DNA of 5,335 nucleotides from Rhizobacter sp. GTDB lineage: Bacteria; Pseudomonadota; Gammaproteobacteria; Burkholderiales; Burkholderiaceae_C. The DNA lies in contig JANXVK010000447.1 in the NCBI GenBank assembly GCA_025351675.1, positions 1 through 5,335 on the forward strand. The letters run 5' to 3'. This document shows, in pieces, positions 4,251 through 5,335 of this stretch; within the stretch, counting starts at the first letter, position 1; each line of letters starts with the position of its first letter. The notes under the pieces are model-generated. The model had not been told where the DNA came from. It did no database searches and saw nothing but the letters and a program-made list of their open reading frames with translations. The position numbers and the translations under genes are program-made.

Positions 4251-5239
4251 TTCAGCCCGATCGCGGCGCGCACGCTGCGCATCGTCGCCCACGCGACGCC
4301 GCGCGCCTGCTCGGTGCCGACCTCGACGATCCACTGCACCTGTTTCGGGTTGCTCAGAAAGCCTTCCGCGCGCTCGCGCCAAGGCTGCTGCTCGCGGATG
4401 ATCGAATCGATCACCGGCTGCTTGCATTCGAGGCAGCCGATGCCGGCGGTCGTACAACCCTTCTGCACCCAAGCCCGCGTGTCGGCATCCGAATACACGG
4501 TGTGGAACTGCCAGACCGGGCAGCGGTTCGGGTCGCCCTTGTCGGTGCGCCGTACGCGATCCGGGTCGGTCTGCATGCGACGGACCTTGCGCTCGACCTC
4601 GGCCGGCGCCTCGCGCATCGCGATGTCGTTGCCGTAGCTCTTGCTCATCTTCCGGCCGTCGAGGCCGGGAAGTCTCGAGGTTTCGGTGAGCAAGGTCGCC
4701 GGCTCGGGCAGCACAGTCTCGCCACGGCCGTACAGATGATTGAATCGCCGCGCCACCTCGCGCGTGATCTCGACATGCGGTGCCTGGTCGTCGCCGACCG
4801 GCACGAACGCGGCTTTGTAGATCAGGATGTCGGCCGCTTGCAGCAGCGGGTAGCCGAGAAAGCCGTAGGTCGCGAGATCGCGACCGCGAACGTGCTCGAT
4901 CTGGTCCTTGTAGGTCGGCACGCGCTCCAACCACGCCAGCGGCGTGCCCATCGCGAGCAGCGTGAACAGCTCGGCGTGCTCGGGCAGGCGGCTTTGGATG
5001 AACAGCGTCGCTTTGGTCGGGTCGATGCCGGCGGCGAGCCAGTCGACCACCATGTCGTAGACGTTGCGCTCCAGGTCGGCGTGGTCTTCGTAGTGCGTGG
5101 TCAGCGCGTGCCAGTCGGCGACGAAGTAATAGCAGTCGAACTCGTCCTGCAGCTTCACCCAGTTCTTCAACGCGCCGTGGTAGTGGCCGAGGTGCAGGGC
5201 GCCGGTCGGGCGCATGCCGGAGAGCACGCGTGGTTTCAT
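4244..5239 (-). CDS. trpS: Second tryptophanyl-tRNA synthetase, with a four-cysteine Fe-S-type motif
   Basis: Class I TrpRS of 331 aa, the ordinary bacterial length, joining tryptophan to tRNA(Trp) in the cytoplasm. It begins MKPRVLSGMRPTGALHLGHYHGAL with HLGH at 16-19; LGYPLLQAADILIYKAAFVPVGDDQ follows near 128-152, and the KMSKS loop LPGLDGRKMSKSYGN is at 190-204. The region C240-x21-C262-x6-C269-x2-C272 (second part reading GCTTAGIGCLECK) closely resembles the cysteine pattern that binds a [4Fe-4S] cluster near the anticodon-binding side in Thermotoga maritima TrpRS (C-x22-C-x6-C-x2-C). I infer a cluster here but cannot prove it. The start at 5239 has no Shine-Dalgarno and a -10-like TACAAT only eight bases upstream, suggesting a nearly leaderless mRNA. 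It is divergent from purN and overlaps trpS1 tail to tail. Which of the two enzymes is the main one is not visible. Confidence 0.94.
   Translation of the reverse strand: MKPRVLSGMRPTGALHLGHYHGALKNWVKLQDEFDCYYFVADWHALTTHYEDHADLERNVYDMVVDWLAAGIDPTKATLFIQSRLPEHAELFTLLAMGTPLAWLERVPTYKDQIEHVRGRDLATYGFLGYPLLQAADILIYKAAFVPVGDDQAPHVEITREVARRFNHLYGRGETVLPEPATLLTETSRLPGLDGRKMSKSYGNDIAMREAPAEVERKVRRMQTDPDRVRRTDKGDPNRCPVWQFHTVYSDADTRAWVQKGCTTAGIGCLECKQPVIDSIIREQQPWRERAEGFLSNPKQVQWIVEVGTEQARGVAWATMRSVRAAIGLNY
4628..4669 (-). repeat. Right arm of the trpS1/trpS2 inverted repeat
   Basis: Inverse copy of 3546-3587, covering the KMSKS loop of trpS2; 39 of 42 bases match. The arms lie about 1 kb apart and face each other. 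Confidence 0.6.
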
Positions 5240-5247
5240 CGGCGCGA

Positions 5248-5265
5248 ATTGTAGGCAGCTACACT
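5248..5265. promoter_or_regulatory. Divergent, overlapping -10 elements of trpS2 and purN
   Basis: The whole gap between the two start codons is 35 bases (5240-5274). On the minus strand TACAAT (5253 down to 5248) lies eight bases before the trpS2 ATG; on the plus strand TACACT (5260-5265) lies nine bases before the purN ATG. Both match the sigma-70 -10 consensus well. They sit in a small palindrome, TGTAG-GCAG-CTACA (5250-5263). Transcription should start within a few bases of each ATG, and neither gene has a Shine-Dalgarno sequence. The -35 regions would have to lie at or inside the opposite gene, and none is obvious. Confidence 0.5.
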
Positions 5266-5274
5266 GCGCGCCCG

Positions 5275-5335
5275 ATGAAAAATATCGTCATCCTCATCTC
5301 GGGCCGCGGCTCGAACATGGAAGCCATCGTGCGTG
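5275..5335 (+). CDS. purN: Phosphoribosylglycinamide formyltransferase (GART), 5' end only
   Basis: Only the first 20 codons are present. They read MKNIVILISGRGSNMEAIVR, which matches the start of PurN (E. coli MNIVVLISGNGSNLQAI), including the phosphate-binding loop SGxGSN at 9-14. PurN transfers a formyl group from 10-formyl-tetrahydrofolate to GAR in the third step of purine synthesis, in the cytoplasm. The start ATG 5275 is preceded by TACACT nine bases upstream and by no ribosome binding site. The gene is divergent from trpS2 with a shared 35-base promoter gap. The identification is good despite the short length because this N-terminus is distinctive. Confidence 0.85.
   Translation, partial: MKNIVILISGRGSNMEAIVR

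Noticed and set aside
2883..4934. A 683-codon open frame on the minus strand spanning both trpS genes
   Set aside because: It is antisense to trpS1 and a shifted frame of trpS2, is dominated by Arg, Ala, Gly and His as expected for G/C-rich shadow frames, and shows no domain. The two trpS frames have clear catalytic motifs.
4130..5254. A 374-codon plus-strand frame opposite trpS2
   Set aside because: Composition is that of the antisense of trpS2, with low-complexity Arg/Ala/Val/Asp stretches; trpS2 is unmistakable on the other strand.
1..5335. Defence system, prophage, integron or other novel multi-gene accessory system
   Set aside because: All main genes belong to well-known housekeeping families with similar base composition and codon use; no recombinase, toxin-antitoxin pair, nuclease or array was seen.

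Overview
The window is high-GC DNA from a proteobacterium, most likely a betaproteobacterium of the order Burkholderiales. This rests on the strong G/C bias at third codon positions, the very tight gene packing, short G/C-rich leaders with -10-like boxes just before start codons, and protein sequences that read as proteobacterial Tas, YbaK, PlsY and RidA/YoaB. The genus cannot be fixed from the sequence alone. There is no tRNA, rRNA, CRISPR array, transposase or phage gene.

Layout. Positions 1-4250 are one co-directional run of six genes on the plus strand: a 5'-truncated Tas-type aldo/keto reductase (1-879), YbaK aminoacyl-tRNA deacylase (876-1361), PlsY acyltransferase (1424-2116), a YoaB-like RidA-family protein (2113-2466), a membrane-anchored CxxC glutaredoxin/thioredoxin-like protein (2564-2929), and a tryptophanyl-tRNA synthetase with an extra C-terminal DUF1508-like domain (2955-4250). 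A second, different tryptophanyl-tRNA synthetase lies on the minus strand (5239-4244) and meets the first tail to tail with a 7-bp overlap. It carries a four-cysteine pattern resembling the [4Fe-4S] site of Thermotoga maritima TrpRS. Divergent from it, purN begins at 5275 and runs off the window. No gene-free stretch exceeds 100 bases.

The plus-strand genes look like a translationally coupled housekeeping operon. Stop and start codons overlap at tas/ybaK and plsY/ridA. The remaining gaps are bridged by in-frame or small reading frames that themselves begin and end in xTGA overlaps. The functions are mixed: redox, translation quality control (YbaK, two TrpRS), phospholipid synthesis (PlsY) and metabolite damage control (RidA). 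The shared theme is basic cell maintenance rather than one pathway.

The most notable items are: (1) an approximately 90-bp hairpin-forming segment between ridA and the thioredoxin-like gene, bounded by a perfect 11-bp direct repeat that duplicates the start-codon region, so it looks inserted, and able to form two mutually exclusive hairpins, one of which hides the next ribosome binding site; (2) two dissimilar TrpRS genes arranged convergently, one fused to a DUF1508-like domain and one with an Fe-S-type cysteine motif; (3) a 35-bp divergent promoter region between trpS2 and purN whose two -10-like boxes sit in one small palindrome. I see no defence system or other wholly novel multi-gene system here.
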